A DNA stretch of 64,000 bases from G965222335 sp965222335 (GTDB lineage Bacteria; Pseudomonadota; Gammaproteobacteria; Pseudomonadales; Halieaceae), in NCBI GenBank assembly GCA_965222335.1, contig OZ244944.1, positions 310,001-374,000 of the forward strand. Reading direction: 5' to 3'. Positions 23,547-31,982 of the stretch are shown here, one piece after another; positions within the stretch are counted from its first letter, which is position 1; every line of letters begins with the position of its first letter. The notes below the pieces were generated by a model. That model did not search any database, was not told the DNA's origin, and saw only the letters and a program-made list of their open reading frames with translations. The translations under genes and the position numbers were made by a program.

Positions 23547-23620
23547 TTGTAAGAGTTGGAACCAAAGCACCACTGGGGCGAAGGGTTTCCTGACATTCGC
23601 CTGTTGGCAGACGAATAAGT

Positions 23621-23696
23621 TGGAGCGGGAAACCGGGTTCGAACCGGCGACCTCAACCTTGGCAAGGTTGCGCTCTACCAACTGAGCTATTCCCGC
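23621..23696 (-). tRNA. tRNA-Gly (GCC)
   Basis: A 76-base tRNA with encoded CCA: GCGGGAA acceptor, AGCTCAGTTGGTAGAGC D-arm, CAACC-TTGCCAA-GGTTG anticodon arm (GCC), GCCGGTTCGAACCCGGT T-arm. The pgsA-tRNA-Gly-tRNA-Cys order is common in gammaproteobacteria, and all are on the minus strand here. Confidence 0.96.
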
Positions 23697-23757
23697 ACTC
23701 CTGCGTTTTTTACCGCCGCCGCGGTCGCCGGAACCGGCGAGGCTGGGCGCCCCCCCA

Positions 23758-23800
23758 CAACCATGGCAAGGTTGCGCTCTACCAACTGAGCTATTCCCGC
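23758..23800 (-). pseudogene. Degenerate tRNA-Gly copy 1 (5' half only)
   Basis: It matches the first 43 bases of tRNA-Gly with one change in the anticodon loop (TTGCCAT for TTGCCAA); the anticodon stays GCC. The normal T-arm and 3' acceptor strand are missing: the following bases form an expanded GC-rich segment with only TCGCCGGTTC recognisable, so aminoacylation is not expected. Confidence 0.8.
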
Positions 23801-23861
23801 ACTCCTGCGTTTTTTACCGCCGCCGCGGTCGCCGGAACCGGCGAGGCTGGGCGCCCCCCCA

Positions 23862-23904
23862 CAACCATGCCAAGGTTGCGCTCTACCAACTGAGCTATTC
23901 CCGC
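23862..23904 (-). pseudogene. Degenerate tRNA-Gly copy 2 with altered anticodon GGC
   Basis: As copy 1, but the anticodon loop reads TTGGCAT, giving GGC (alanine) on a glycine body. It also lacks a matching 3' acceptor strand. It is the promoter-proximal member of the tRNA cluster, so it would be transcribed with the functional tRNAs. Confidence 0.8.
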
Positions 23905-24025
23905 GTGCCTGTTTGCATACCACTTTCCAGACCGCGCCATTGTATGAATTGTACCGCCGGAGTCAAGGACTTCCCAAAAAATTTGCCATAACTGCCTGAA
24001 TTGACGGAATTTTCTTCTCCGTAGG

Positions 24026-24589
24026 TCAGCTCTGCTCGCGCATGACGTCCCGCGCAGCGTGCAGGTAGATGATCATCGACCAGAGGGTCAGGATGGCGGC
24101 GGCGTAGAGCATCAGGTAGCTCAGGGCCAGCAGCCAGCTGGCGTCGGTGTTCGGGTCGATCGCCAGCAGGCCGATGATCGCGATCATCTGGAAGGCTGTC
24201 TTGACCTTGCCCACGTAGGAGACCGCCACCGAAGTGCGCTGGCCCAGTTCCGCCATCCACTCCCGCAGGGCGGAGACCACGATTTCGCGGCCAATGATGA
24301 CGCAGGCGGCCAGGGTAAACAGAATGGTGTCGTGCCGCTCCACCAGCAGCACCAGGGCCACCGCCACCATGAGCTTGTCGGCCACGGGGTCGAGGAAGGC
24401 GCCAAACTTGGTCATCTGGCCCAGGCGGCGGGCGAGGTAGCCATCAAACCAGTCGGTAATCGCCGCCACTGCAAATACGCCGGCAGCGAGGAGCAGGTGG
24501 TTCTCGAAAGACGCATAGAACAGCACCACCATCACCGGGATCAGGAAGATCCGCATCAGGGTCAGGGTGTTGGGGATGTTGATGCTCAA
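24026..24589 (-). CDS. pgsA: CDP-diacylglycerol-glycerol-3-phosphate 3-phosphatidyltransferase
   Basis: A 187-residue membrane enzyme that makes phosphatidylglycerophosphate, the precursor of phosphatidylglycerol and cardiolipin. The CDP-alcohol phosphotransferase motif DWFDGYLARRLGQMTKFGAFLDPVADK (DG-x2-AR-x8-G-x3-D-x3-D) is complete. There are about four to five membrane helices. I choose the TTG at 24589, giving the usual family start (M)SINIPNTLTLMRIFLIP, with GGAG before it; an ATG at 24667 would lie inside uvrC. It is 16 bases after the uvrC stop and upstream of the tRNA cluster, a common gammaproteobacterial order. Confidence 0.93.
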   Translation of the reverse strand: MSINIPNTLTLMRIFLIPVMVVLFYASFENHLLLAAGVFAVAAITDWFDGYLARRLGQMTKFGAFLDPVADKLMVAVALVLLVERHDTILFTLAACVIIGREIVVSALREWMAELGQRTSVAVSYVGKVKTAFQMIAIIGLLAIDPNTDASWLLALSYLMLYAAAILTLWSMIIYLHAARDVMREQS

Positions 24590-24605
24590 TACTCGGCGCT
24601 CCGGC

Positions 24606-26432
24606 TCAATCCGCCACCGCGTGCAGGTGGTCGTAGATTTGTTGGGCAAGGGTGGCGCTGATGCCACCGATTTTTTTCAGTTCATCCACACTGGCGTTCT
24701 GCACGCCCTGGGCACTGCCAAAATGGCGCAGCAGTTCCCGGCGCCGCTTGGCACCCACGCCCGGGATGCTCTCCAGCTGTGACTGCCGCCGGGTCTTGTC
24801 GCGGCGGGCGCGGTGGCCGGTAATCGCGAAGCGGTGCGCCTCGTCACGGATGTATTGTATCAGGTGCAGGGCCGCGCTATCGCCCGCCAGTTGCTGCTCG
24901 CGTCCGTCCTCTCCCATAACCAGGGTCTCGAAACCGGCCTTTCGGGTCACGCCCTTGGCCACGCCCACCACGCTAACGCCGCTGATCTGCAGGTCTGACA
25001 GCACGCCCATGGCCTGCTGTACCTGGCCCTTGCCGCCGTCGATAAACAGGATATCGGGCACGGTGCCCTCGCCGCCCTTGAGGCGCCGGTAACGACGCTC
25101 CAGCGCCTGCTGCATCGCGGCATAGTCATCGCCGCCGGTAATTCCCTCGATATTGAACTTGCGGTAGTCCGCCTTGCGCGGCCCGTTCTGGTCGAAGACC
25201 ACACAGGAAGCCACGGTGGCCTCCCCGGAGCTGTGGCTGATATCGAAGCACTCCATGCGCTCCGGCATCTCCTCCAGACCCAGCACCTCCTGCAGCGCCT
25301 GCACCCGCTCCAAAGTGGACTGGCGTCCCGCCAGGTGCGAGGCCAGGTTGGTCTCGGCGGTCTGGCGAGCCAACTGCACCCAGCGCGCCCGGGCATCGCG
25401 GACCCGGTGGCGTATCTTCACCCCCCGACCGGCCTGGGCTGTCAGGGCCTCCGCGAGAGCCGCGGCGCCCTCTGGCTGGGCGTTGACGATGATCTCCCCC
25501 GGAATCGCGCGCTCGCCAGAGAGGTAGTACTGGGGCAGGAAGGCCGCCAGCACCTCGGCCTCGGTAACCTCGAGTTTCAGTGGCGGGTAGTAGGTCTTGC
25601 TGCCCAGCACCCGTGCACCGCGCACAAACAGCACCTGCACGCAGGCACGGCCCCGGTCCACCGCTGCGGCGAGAATATCCAGGTCACCGCTGGCACCCTC
25701 GATACCCTGGCTCGCCTGCACGTGTTGCAGTTGGCCCAGCTGGTCCCGGTAGACCGCCGCTTTCTCGTACTCCAGGGCCGCGGCGGCCTTTTCCATATCG
25801 TCCGCCAGGCGCACCATCAGTTCGCGGGACTTGCCGTTCAGGAACAGGCTGGTGTTCTCGACCTGCTCGGCGTATTCCTCCTCCGTCACCAGGTTGACGC
25901 AGGGGGCCGTGCAGCGGTCGATCTGGTGCTGCAGGCAGGGGCGCGAGCGATTGCGGAAGTAGCTGTCCTCGCACTGGCGCACTTTGAACACTTTCTGCAG
26001 GAAGTGCAGGGACTCGCGCACGGCGTGGGCGCTGGGATAGGGACCGAAGTAGCGCCCCTTGCGCCGCTTGGGGCCACGGTGCAGGCTCAGGCGCGGGAAC
26101 TTGTCGCGGGTGGACAGGAAGATATAGGGATAGGATTTATCGTCCCGCAGCAGGATGTTGTAGGGCGGCTGGTGCGACTTGATCAGGTTGTGCTCCAGCA
26201 GCAGCGCATCCACCTCGGTGGAGGTGACCGTGACCTGGATATCGGCGATGCGATTGACCAGCGCCATGGTCTTGGCGGTCAGACCCGAGGCGCGAAAATA
26301 GCTGCCCACGCGGTTGCGCAGGTTCTTGGCCTTGCCCACGTAGAGCAGATCCCCCTGGGCATCGTACATCTGGTACACGCCAGGCCGCGTGGTCAGGCGC
26401 TTGAGGAAGGACTGGTGGTCAAACTTCGCCAC
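24606..26432 (-). CDS. uvrC: Excinuclease ABC subunit C
   Basis: A 608-residue nuclease that makes both incisions in nucleotide excision repair with UvrA and UvrB. The GIY-YIG domain is at the N-terminus (PGVYQMYDAQGDLLYVGKAKNLRNRVGSYF). The UVR motif is at about 205-240 (LMVRLADDMEKAAAALEYEKAAVYRDQ). The RNase H-like C-terminal nuclease follows (ECFDISHSSGEATVASCVVFD, DILFIDGGKGQ), and the tandem HhH is at the end (LESIPGVGAKRRRELLRHFGS). All parts are present and the length is normal. Its start overlaps the murB stop by one base. Confidence 0.97.
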   Translation of the reverse strand: MAKFDHQSFLKRLTTRPGVYQMYDAQGDLLYVGKAKNLRNRVGSYFRASGLTAKTMALVNRIADIQVTVTSTEVDALLLEHNLIKSHQPPYNILLRDDKSYPYIFLSTRDKFPRLSLHRGPKRRKGRYFGPYPSAHAVRESLHFLQKVFKVRQCEDSYFRNRSRPCLQHQIDRCTAPCVNLVTEEEYAEQVENTSLFLNGKSRELMVRLADDMEKAAAALEYEKAAVYRDQLGQLQHVQASQGIEGASGDLDILAAAVDRGRACVQVLFVRGARVLGSKTYYPPLKLEVTEAEVLAAFLPQYYLSGERAIPGEIIVNAQPEGAAALAEALTAQAGRGVKIRHRVRDARARWVQLARQTAETNLASHLAGRQSTLERVQALQEVLGLEEMPERMECFDISHSSGEATVASCVVFDQNGPRKADYRKFNIEGITGGDDYAAMQQALERRYRRLKGGEGTVPDILFIDGGKGQVQQAMGVLSDLQISGVSVVGVAKGVTRKAGFETLVMGEDGREQQLAGDSAALHLIQYIRDEAHRFAITGHRARRDKTRRQSQLESIPGVGAKRRRELLRHFGSAQGVQNASVDELKKIGGISATLAQQIYDHLHAVAD

Positions 26433-27463
26433 TAGCGCCCTCCCCCGTACACCCTGGGTTCGATGTCCAGGGCCACGTCAAAGCGCGCCGCTACCGAGGC
26501 GGCGATGTCCTCTGCCAGGCGCAACAGGGCGGCGCCACTGTTGCCACCATAATTCACCAGCACCAGGGCATGGCCCGGGTGGACTCCCACGCCCTCCTGG
26601 CGATGACCCTTCCAGCCACACTGTTCAATCAACCACGCCGCGGCGAGCTTGCAGCGGTCACCGTCCGCGAGCGGGTACACGGGTAGCTCCGGGTAGAGGG
26701 CCCGCAGACGATTGGCGTGGTCCACGCTGACCAGGGGGTTCTTGAAGAAACTGCCCGCGTTGGGCTGCACTGCCGGGTCCGGCAAACGCGTCTGGCGCAG
26801 GGCCACCACCGCGTCGAAGACATCGCCCGGGATGGGTTGCACCACCCCGCGCTGGTCCAGGGCGTCAGCCAGGGCGGGATAGCTGAGCTGCAGTCGTGGC
26901 TGGCGACTCAGGCGCAGATCGACCGCGGTAATGACGAGCTTTTCCCGCAGGGCGTGCTTGAAGATGCTGTCGCGGTAGCGCAGCTCGCAGTCAGCCGCCT
27001 CCAGGCTTACCCGCTCGCCGGTGTCGCGGGTGAGCGCGTGCACCGCGACCAGGCAGCTGTCCAGCTCCACACCGTAGGCGCCGATATTCTGGATCGGGGC
27101 AGCACCGACGCTGCCCGGAATCAGGGCGAGGTTTTCCAGCCCGTATAGTTCATGCCGCAGGGTCCAGGCAACGAGTGCGTGCCAGGATTCTCCGGCCTGC
27201 ACCCGCAGGGTGACTGCAGCACCCTCTTCGGCAAGCCGCTCGATGCCGCGACTGGCAAGCTGCAGCACCAGGCCGTCGACATCCCCCGCCAGCACCACAT
27301 TGCTGCCGCCGCCGAGTGGCAGTAGACGCAGGCCGTCCAGGCGTGCCCGCTCGATCGCCGCCAGAAGCTCGGCCTCATTCCCCGCGCGTGCGAATTGCCC
27401 CGCCCGCGCATGCAGGGCCAGGGTGTTGCAGGGCTGCAGGTCGTAATCAGTCTGCACCTGCAC
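26432..27463 (-). CDS. murB: UDP-N-acetylenolpyruvoylglucosamine reductase
   Basis: About 343 residues. MurB reduces UDP-GlcNAc-enolpyruvate to UDP-MurNAc with NADPH and FAD in peptidoglycan synthesis. It shows the type I FAD-binding segment LPLGGGSNVVLAGDVDGLVLQL, LALIPGSVGAAPIQNIGAYGVEL, the YRDSIFK motif and the catalytic serine in PNAGSFFKNPLVS. The end KLAAAWLIEQCGWKG...HPGHALVLVNYGGNSGA fits E. coli-type MurB. I use the GTG at 27463, seven bases after GGAGGAG; a GTG two codons later is possible. It overlaps the 3' end of the phosphatase gene by 17 bases. Confidence 0.95.
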   Translation of the reverse strand: MQVQTDYDLQPCNTLALHARAGQFARAGNEAELLAAIERARLDGLRLLPLGGGSNVVLAGDVDGLVLQLASRGIERLAEEGAAVTLRVQAGESWHALVAWTLRHELYGLENLALIPGSVGAAPIQNIGAYGVELDSCLVAVHALTRDTGERVSLEAADCELRYRDSIFKHALREKLVITAVDLRLSRQPRLQLSYPALADALDQRGVVQPIPGDVFDAVVALRQTRLPDPAVQPNAGSFFKNPLVSVDHANRLRALYPELPVYPLADGDRCKLAAAWLIEQCGWKGHRQEGVGVHPGHALVLVNYGGNSGAALLRLAEDIAASVAARFDVALDIEPRVYGGGR

Positions 27464-27938
27464 CCAGTATCTCCTCCAGCAGGCCATCTACCGCCGCCTC
27501 GACCAGGTCCAGCACCTCGCCGAAACCGTCCTCACCCCCATAGTAAGGGTCCGGCACCTCCCGTCGCCCGGCATGCGGGGCAAAGTCCAGCAGCAGGCCC
27601 AGGTGGCCACGGTGGTCTTCCGGGCGCAAACGCTCCAGGTCCGCCAGGTTGGACGTATCCATGGCCAGGATGTAGTCAAAACGTGCAAAGTCTGCCCGCG
27701 TCACCTGGCGGGCGCGCAGGTCACTGAGATCGTAGCCGCGGCGGGCCGCGGCCTCGCGAGCGCGGGCGTCCGGTGGCCGGCCCACATGCCAGTCGCCCGT
27801 ACCGCAGGAATCCACCTGCACACGACCTTCCAGCCCCTGCTCGCGCAGGCGCCGGGCGAGCACCCCGTGGGCCGTGGGCGAGCGACAGATATTGCCCAGG
27901 CACACAAAGAGCACGGCGCTTGTGCGTTCCCTGCTCAC
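27447..27938 (-). CDS. Low-molecular-weight protein-tyrosine phosphatase
   Basis: A 163-residue phosphatase with the P-loop VCLGNICRSPTAHGVL (C-x5-R-S) near the N-terminus and the general-acid motif DPYYGGEDGFGEVLDLVEAAV near the C-terminus. The GTG at 27938 overlaps the kdsB stop as GTGA. In Pseudomonas the same gene lies between kdsB and murB. Its substrate is unknown; there is no adjacent tyrosine kinase or polysaccharide cluster, so the Wzb-like capsule role is not indicated. Confidence 0.92.
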   Translation of the reverse strand: MSRERTSAVLFVCLGNICRSPTAHGVLARRLREQGLEGRVQVDSCGTGDWHVGRPPDARAREAAARRGYDLSDLRARQVTRADFARFDYILAMDTSNLADLERLRPEDHRGHLGLLLDFAPHAGRREVPDPYYGGEDGFGEVLDLVEAAVDGLLEEILGAGAD

Positions 27939-28699
27939 CCTGCCTCCGCCAGGTAGCGGCGCAGGCGCGCGAGATCTTCCGGGGTGTCGACGCCACCGGG
28001 CACCGGCTCGCAAGCCACCTCGACGTGAATGCGCTCACCGTTCACCATGGCGCGCAACTGTTCCAGCTGTTCGATCTTCTCCAGGTTTGCCGGCGGCCAG
28101 GCCACATAGCGGTGCAGGAAGGCAGTGCGGTAGCCGTAGATGCCGATATGGCGGCACCAGGCCTCACCCGCGGGCATGCTTTCATTGCCGGCCGCCAGAT
28201 GGTCCCTGGGCCAGGGCACGGGCGCGCGGGAAAAATACAGGGCCATACCCCGGGCATCGCAAACCACCTTGACCACGTTGGGGTTACGCAGGTCCGCAAG
28301 TGTCGCAATCGGCTCGCACAGGGTGGCAATGGAAGCCCCGGGGTGCGCCGCGAGGTTCTTCGCCACCTGGTCGATCACTGCCGGCGGAATCAGGGGTTCA
28401 TCGCCCTGCACATTCACCAGGATGTGCTCATCGTCCAGGCCCAGGCTGGCCGCCACCTCCTGCAGGCGATCCGTGCCGGAGGGATGGGCGGCGTCGGTCA
28501 GGCAGACCTCGGCGCCAAAATCCTCGGCCGCGGCCTGGATGCGTGCGTCATCGGTGGCGATGACAACCCGCTCGGCGCCGCTGCGGCAGGCCTGCGCCCA
28601 GACCCGCTGGATCATCGGCTGTCCCGCCAGGTCCTCGAGCGGCTTGCCCGGAAGTCGCGTCGAGCCAAAACGCGCGGGTATTACCACAGAAAAAGTCAT
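27935..28699 (-). CDS. kdsB: 3-deoxy-manno-octulosonate cytidylyltransferase
   Basis: A 254-residue enzyme that activates Kdo as CMP-Kdo for LPS inner-core synthesis. The N-terminal nucleotidyltransferase signature SVVIPARFGSTRLPGKPLEDLAGQPMIQRVW is exact, with NVQGDEPLIPP and YGYRTAFL further on. Length is normal. It lies 27 bases after lpxK and overlaps the phosphatase gene by four bases. A Trm112-like gene (ycaR) that often sits between lpxK and kdsB in Pseudomonas is missing here. Confidence 0.96.
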   Translation of the reverse strand: MTFSVVIPARFGSTRLPGKPLEDLAGQPMIQRVWAQACRSGAERVVIATDDARIQAAAEDFGAEVCLTDAAHPSGTDRLQEVAASLGLDDEHILVNVQGDEPLIPPAVIDQVAKNLAAHPGASIATLCEPIATLADLRNPNVVKVVCDARGMALYFSRAPVPWPRDHLAAGNESMPAGEAWCRHIGIYGYRTAFLHRYVAWPPANLEKIEQLEQLRAMVNGERIHVEVACEPVPGGVDTPEDLARLRRYLAEAG

Positions 28700-28726
28700 T
28701 CTCGCTCCAACAGGGGCTGCCCGGGG

Positions 28727-29716
28727 TCAGGCGCGGCGTACTTTCGCCAGTTCGCAGACCGCGTCCAGCAGGTCGCCGGGCAGCTCGGCGCTGATCGGCA
28801 GATACCAGGCGTTGGCACCCGCCAGGCCCGCACATTTTACCGCGTCCTTCTCGGTCATGATAATGGGTGCATCGGCAAGGTCCGCGAAATCCGCTGCGGT
28901 GTAGGGGTGGTGATCGGCGAAGCGATGCTCCACCGGCGCAAAACCCGCCTCGCGCAGGCTGTCGAAAAACTGCCCGGGCTGGCCGATCCCGGCGACCGCA
29001 TGCACCCGGGGACTGGCTGCGGGCGGGGCGAAGGCCCGGCGCCGTCCGGGCTCATCGATATTCACCAGTTCCCGGAAGCGATAGACCACGGTGTCGTCGC
29101 CCTGCCCACTCCCGCGGGTGAGCACCCGGTCCACCTGTCCCAGGCGGGCTACCGGTTCCCGCAGCGGCCCCGCGGGCAGGCACCAGCCGTTGCCCACCCC
29201 GCGACGGTGATCGAGCAGGGCAATCTCAAAGTCCCGCGCCAGGGCGTAGTGCTGCAGGCCATCGTCGCTCAGCACCACGTCGACCCCGGCCTGCTCCAGC
29301 AGGTAACGCACGGCGGCGGGACGATCGGCAGCCACCACGCAGGGCGCGCCCGTACGTCGATAAACCAATAGCGCTTCATCGCCGGACTCCCGCGCGCTGC
29401 TATGTTCATCGAGACAATAGGGGTAATGCGGTGCCTGTCCGCCGTAACCGCGACTGACCATCCCCGGGCGCAGCCCCCTGGCCTGCAGGGCTTCGACCAG
29501 GGCCAGCACGACCGGGGTTTTGCCGGTACCACCGACGGTAATGTTACCCACAACCACCACCGGCACCTCTGCCCGGTAGCTCGCCAGCACGCCGTGCCGG
29601 TAAAGCTGCCGGCGAGTGGCGATGACGATGCGAAACAGGCACTCCAGCGGCCGCAGCAGCCACAGCCACCAGGCACCGCGGTACCAGGCGTGCTCGAGGG
29701 CCTGCGCCAGATTCAT
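28727..29716 (-). CDS. lpxK: Tetraacyldisaccharide 4'-kinase
   Basis: A 329-residue inner-membrane-associated kinase that phosphorylates the lipid A disaccharide at the 4' position. An N-terminal amphipathic/hydrophobic helix (WWLWLLRPLECLFRIV) is followed by the P-loop VVGNITVGGTGKTPVVLAL, SRGYGG, SDDGLQHYALARDFEIALLDHRRGVGNG and TEKDAVKCAGL. Family length is normal. The start overlaps the msbA stop (TAATG), so lipid A phosphorylation and lipid A-core export are translationally coupled. Confidence 0.96.
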   Translation of the reverse strand: MNLAQALEHAWYRGAWWLWLLRPLECLFRIVIATRRQLYRHGVLASYRAEVPVVVVGNITVGGTGKTPVVLALVEALQARGLRPGMVSRGYGGQAPHYPYCLDEHSSARESGDEALLVYRRTGAPCVVAADRPAAVRYLLEQAGVDVVLSDDGLQHYALARDFEIALLDHRRGVGNGWCLPAGPLREPVARLGQVDRVLTRGSGQGDDTVVYRFRELVNIDEPGRRRAFAPPAASPRVHAVAGIGQPGQFFDSLREAGFAPVEHRFADHHPYTAADFADLADAPIIMTEKDAVKCAGLAGANAWYLPISAELPGDLLDAVCELAKVRRA

Positions 29717-31512
29717 TAGTCCTGGAATTCCTGGTGGTACAGCTGTGCGTAGAGGCCGTCCTGACCCAGCAGCTCCTCATGTGTGCCCTGGGCCACGATC
29801 CGCCCTTCGTCCATGACCACGATCCGGTCGGCACGCTCCACGGTCGACAGGCGGTGGGCAATCACGATGGTGGTGCGGTCCGCCATGATCTGCTCCAGGG
29901 CGCGCTGGATCCGGTGCTCGGACTCGTTGTCCAGGGCCGAGGTGGCCTCGTCCAGAATCAGCACGGGGGCGTCCTTGAGGATTGCACGGGCGATGGCGAT
30001 ACGCTGGCGCTGGCCGCCGCTGAGGCCGCCGCCATCATCCCCGAGGCGGGTGTCGTAGCCCTGGGGCAGCTGCTCGATAAAGTCCCCGGCATAGGCAGAT
30101 TCCACCGCAGCGAGCACGGTTTCCCGGCTGGCATTGGCCAGGCTGCCAAAGGCAATGTTGTTGTACACCGTGTCATTGAACAGGGTCACATCCTGTGACA
30201 CCAGCGCCAGCTGGGCACGCAGGTTGGCCAGCCGGTAGTCGGCGATGGCAACGCCATCCAGGGTAATCTCGCCCTGTTCCAGCTCGTAGAACCTGGCGAG
30301 CAGTTGCACCATGGTGCTCTTGCCACTGCCGGAACGGCCCACCAGGGCGACCGTGGATCCGGCGGGAATCTCCAGGGTGACCTCGCTCAGCACGTCCGTG
30401 TCGGTGTCCGGGTAGGCGAAACTGACCTCGCGGAAAGCGATATCCCCGGCCACGCGCGAAACCGTGTGCTCGCCCCGATCGCGCTCGGAGGGCTGGTCCA
30501 GCTGGCCGAAAATATCCTCGCTGGCTGCCAGGCCGCGCTGGATCACGCTCTGCACGCTGCTGATCTGGCGGATCGGCTTGCCCAGCTGCCCCGCCGCCGT
30601 GAGAAAGGCCACCAGCAGCCCGCCGCTGAAGTCCTTGAGGATATCCGGGTCCAGGGCAAACCAGACCAGCAGCGACAGGGCCACCGCCAGCAGGGTCTGG
30701 ATCACCGGGGTACTCAGCGCATTGGCAAAGGCGAGTTTCAGGCTCTGGTTCCGGTTGTAGTCGCTGGCCTCGCGGAAACGCTCGGCCTGGTAGTCCTGGC
30801 CGCCGAACAGGCGCACCTCCCTGTAGGCACCAATGGTCTCGTTGCTCACCTGGGTGACATCGCCCATGGAGGACTGGATGCGCCGGCTATAGCGGCGGAA
30901 ATGCTTGCCCACCACGGTCACCACCAGAGCGATCAGGGGCGCCACCGCGAAGAACACCAGGCTCAGGCGCCAGTTGAGGTACAGCATGTAACTGATCAGG
31001 CCAATGATCGTCAGGCCCTCGGCGAACACGATTTTCAGGGCCTTGGTGGCGGCCCCGGTGACCTGCTCGACATTGAAGGTGATCTTGGAGATCAGCACGC
31101 CCTGGCTGTGTTTGTCGTAGTAGGTACTCGGCGCCTCCAGCATTTTCGCAAACAGGTCGCAGCGCAGCTGGTGCACCAGGTTGCGCGACACCAGGTCCAT
31201 AAAATAGGTACCCACGAAGTAGCCCATGGCGCGAGTGAAGGCAATCGCAATGGTGGCCGCCGGTACCGCGATGCGGGCAAACTCCAGTTTATCCACATCG
31301 CCGCTGCCCCAGAGGCTGTAGGCAAAACCCGCGACGATACCGGAGTCCACTGCCTCCGATCCGCTGATGGAATCGAGCAGGAACTGCATCAGATCGGCGA
31401 GCAGCACGTTGCCCGCGGAATACAGGGCAAAGCCCAGTACGCTGAACAACAGGATGTACCAGTAAGGCACCACGTAGCCCAGCAGGCGACGATACAGCGC
31501 CCAATCGCTCAT
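29716..31512 (-). CDS. msbA: Lipid A export ABC transporter, ATP-binding/permease protein
   Basis: A 598-residue half-transporter that flips lipid A-core across the inner membrane. Six membrane helices occupy about residues 15-320. The nucleotide-binding domain has Walker A GRSGSGKST, signature LSGGQRQRIAIARA, Walker B VLILDEATSALDNESE and the H-loop VIAHRLSTVERAD. I start at the ATG 31512 (MSDWALYRRLLGYV); an upstream start overlapping exbD lacks support. It lies 35 bases after exbD and is coupled to lpxK. Confidence 0.95.
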   Translation of the reverse strand: MSDWALYRRLLGYVVPYWYILLFSVLGFALYSAGNVLLADLMQFLLDSISGSEAVDSGIVAGFAYSLWGSGDVDKLEFARIAVPAATIAIAFTRAMGYFVGTYFMDLVSRNLVHQLRCDLFAKMLEAPSTYYDKHSQGVLISKITFNVEQVTGAATKALKIVFAEGLTIIGLISYMLYLNWRLSLVFFAVAPLIALVVTVVGKHFRRYSRRIQSSMGDVTQVSNETIGAYREVRLFGGQDYQAERFREASDYNRNQSLKLAFANALSTPVIQTLLAVALSLLVWFALDPDILKDFSGGLLVAFLTAAGQLGKPIRQISSVQSVIQRGLAASEDIFGQLDQPSERDRGEHTVSRVAGDIAFREVSFAYPDTDTDVLSEVTLEIPAGSTVALVGRSGSGKSTMVQLLARFYELEQGEITLDGVAIADYRLANLRAQLALVSQDVTLFNDTVYNNIAFGSLANASRETVLAAVESAYAGDFIEQLPQGYDTRLGDDGGGLSGGQRQRIAIARAILKDAPVLILDEATSALDNESEHRIQRALEQIMADRTTIVIAHRLSTVERADRIVVMDEGRIVAQGTHEELLGQDGLYAQLYHQEFQD

Positions 31513-31547
31513 CCGGCCTTCCCGCGGGATCGGAGGTGCGCGCCGAC

Positions 31548-31982
31548 TCACGAGGCGGGCGCCGCCGCTTGCGCCGGCTGGCGCGTGGTAATACTCAGGT
31601 GCACAAAGCCCATCTGGCCCGCCGCATCCATCGCCCGGACCACCGACTGGTGGCTTGCCTGGGCATCGGCGGTGATCATCATCGGCAGGGTAGTATCCCC
31701 GGCGGCGATCTTGTAGATCGCGGCCTGCAGCGTGCGCAGGCGGGTATCCACGAGTCGCTCACCATTGACGCGGTAGCGCCCGGTCTCATCCACCATGATT
31801 TCAATCCGGTTCTCGGGCGCGTCACGCACCTCGCCACTGGCTTCCGGCAGGTCGATGCTGAGCTGGGTCTCGCGGGTAAAGGTCGTGGATACCATGAAGA
31901 ATATCAGCAGCAGAAACACGACGTCGATCAACGGCGTGAGGTTGACGCCGACATCCTCGCGACGCTGGCGGCGAAAATTCAC
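31548..31982 (-). CDS. exbD: ExbD/TolR-family biopolymer transport protein
   Basis: A 144-residue inner-membrane protein with one helix (about 18-38, LIDVVFLLLIFFMVSTTF). The proton-pathway Asp is in NLTPLIDVVF. The periplasmic domain includes RVNGERLVDTRLRTLQAAIYKIA. It overlaps exbB by four bases (ATGA). ExbB/ExbD pairs located upstream of msbA-lpxK are common in Pseudomonas-like genomes; the partner TonB or TolA-like protein is not in the window. Confidence 0.92.
   Translation of the reverse strand: MNFRRQRREDVGVNLTPLIDVVFLLLIFFMVSTTFTRETQLSIDLPEASGEVRDAPENRIEIMVDETGRYRVNGERLVDTRLRTLQAAIYKIAAGDTTLPMMITADAQASHQSVVRAMDAAGQMGFVHLSITTRQPAQAAAPAS

Larger units (their letters stand above)
23697..23904 (-). 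repeat. Two tandem 104-bp units carrying tRNA-Gly 5' halves
   Basis: Units 23697-23800 and 23801-23904 differ at a single base that I can see. Each has a 43-base copy of the tRNA-Gly 5' half followed by a GC-rich 61-base spacer. They lie directly upstream of the intact tRNA-Gly. Confidence 0.9.
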
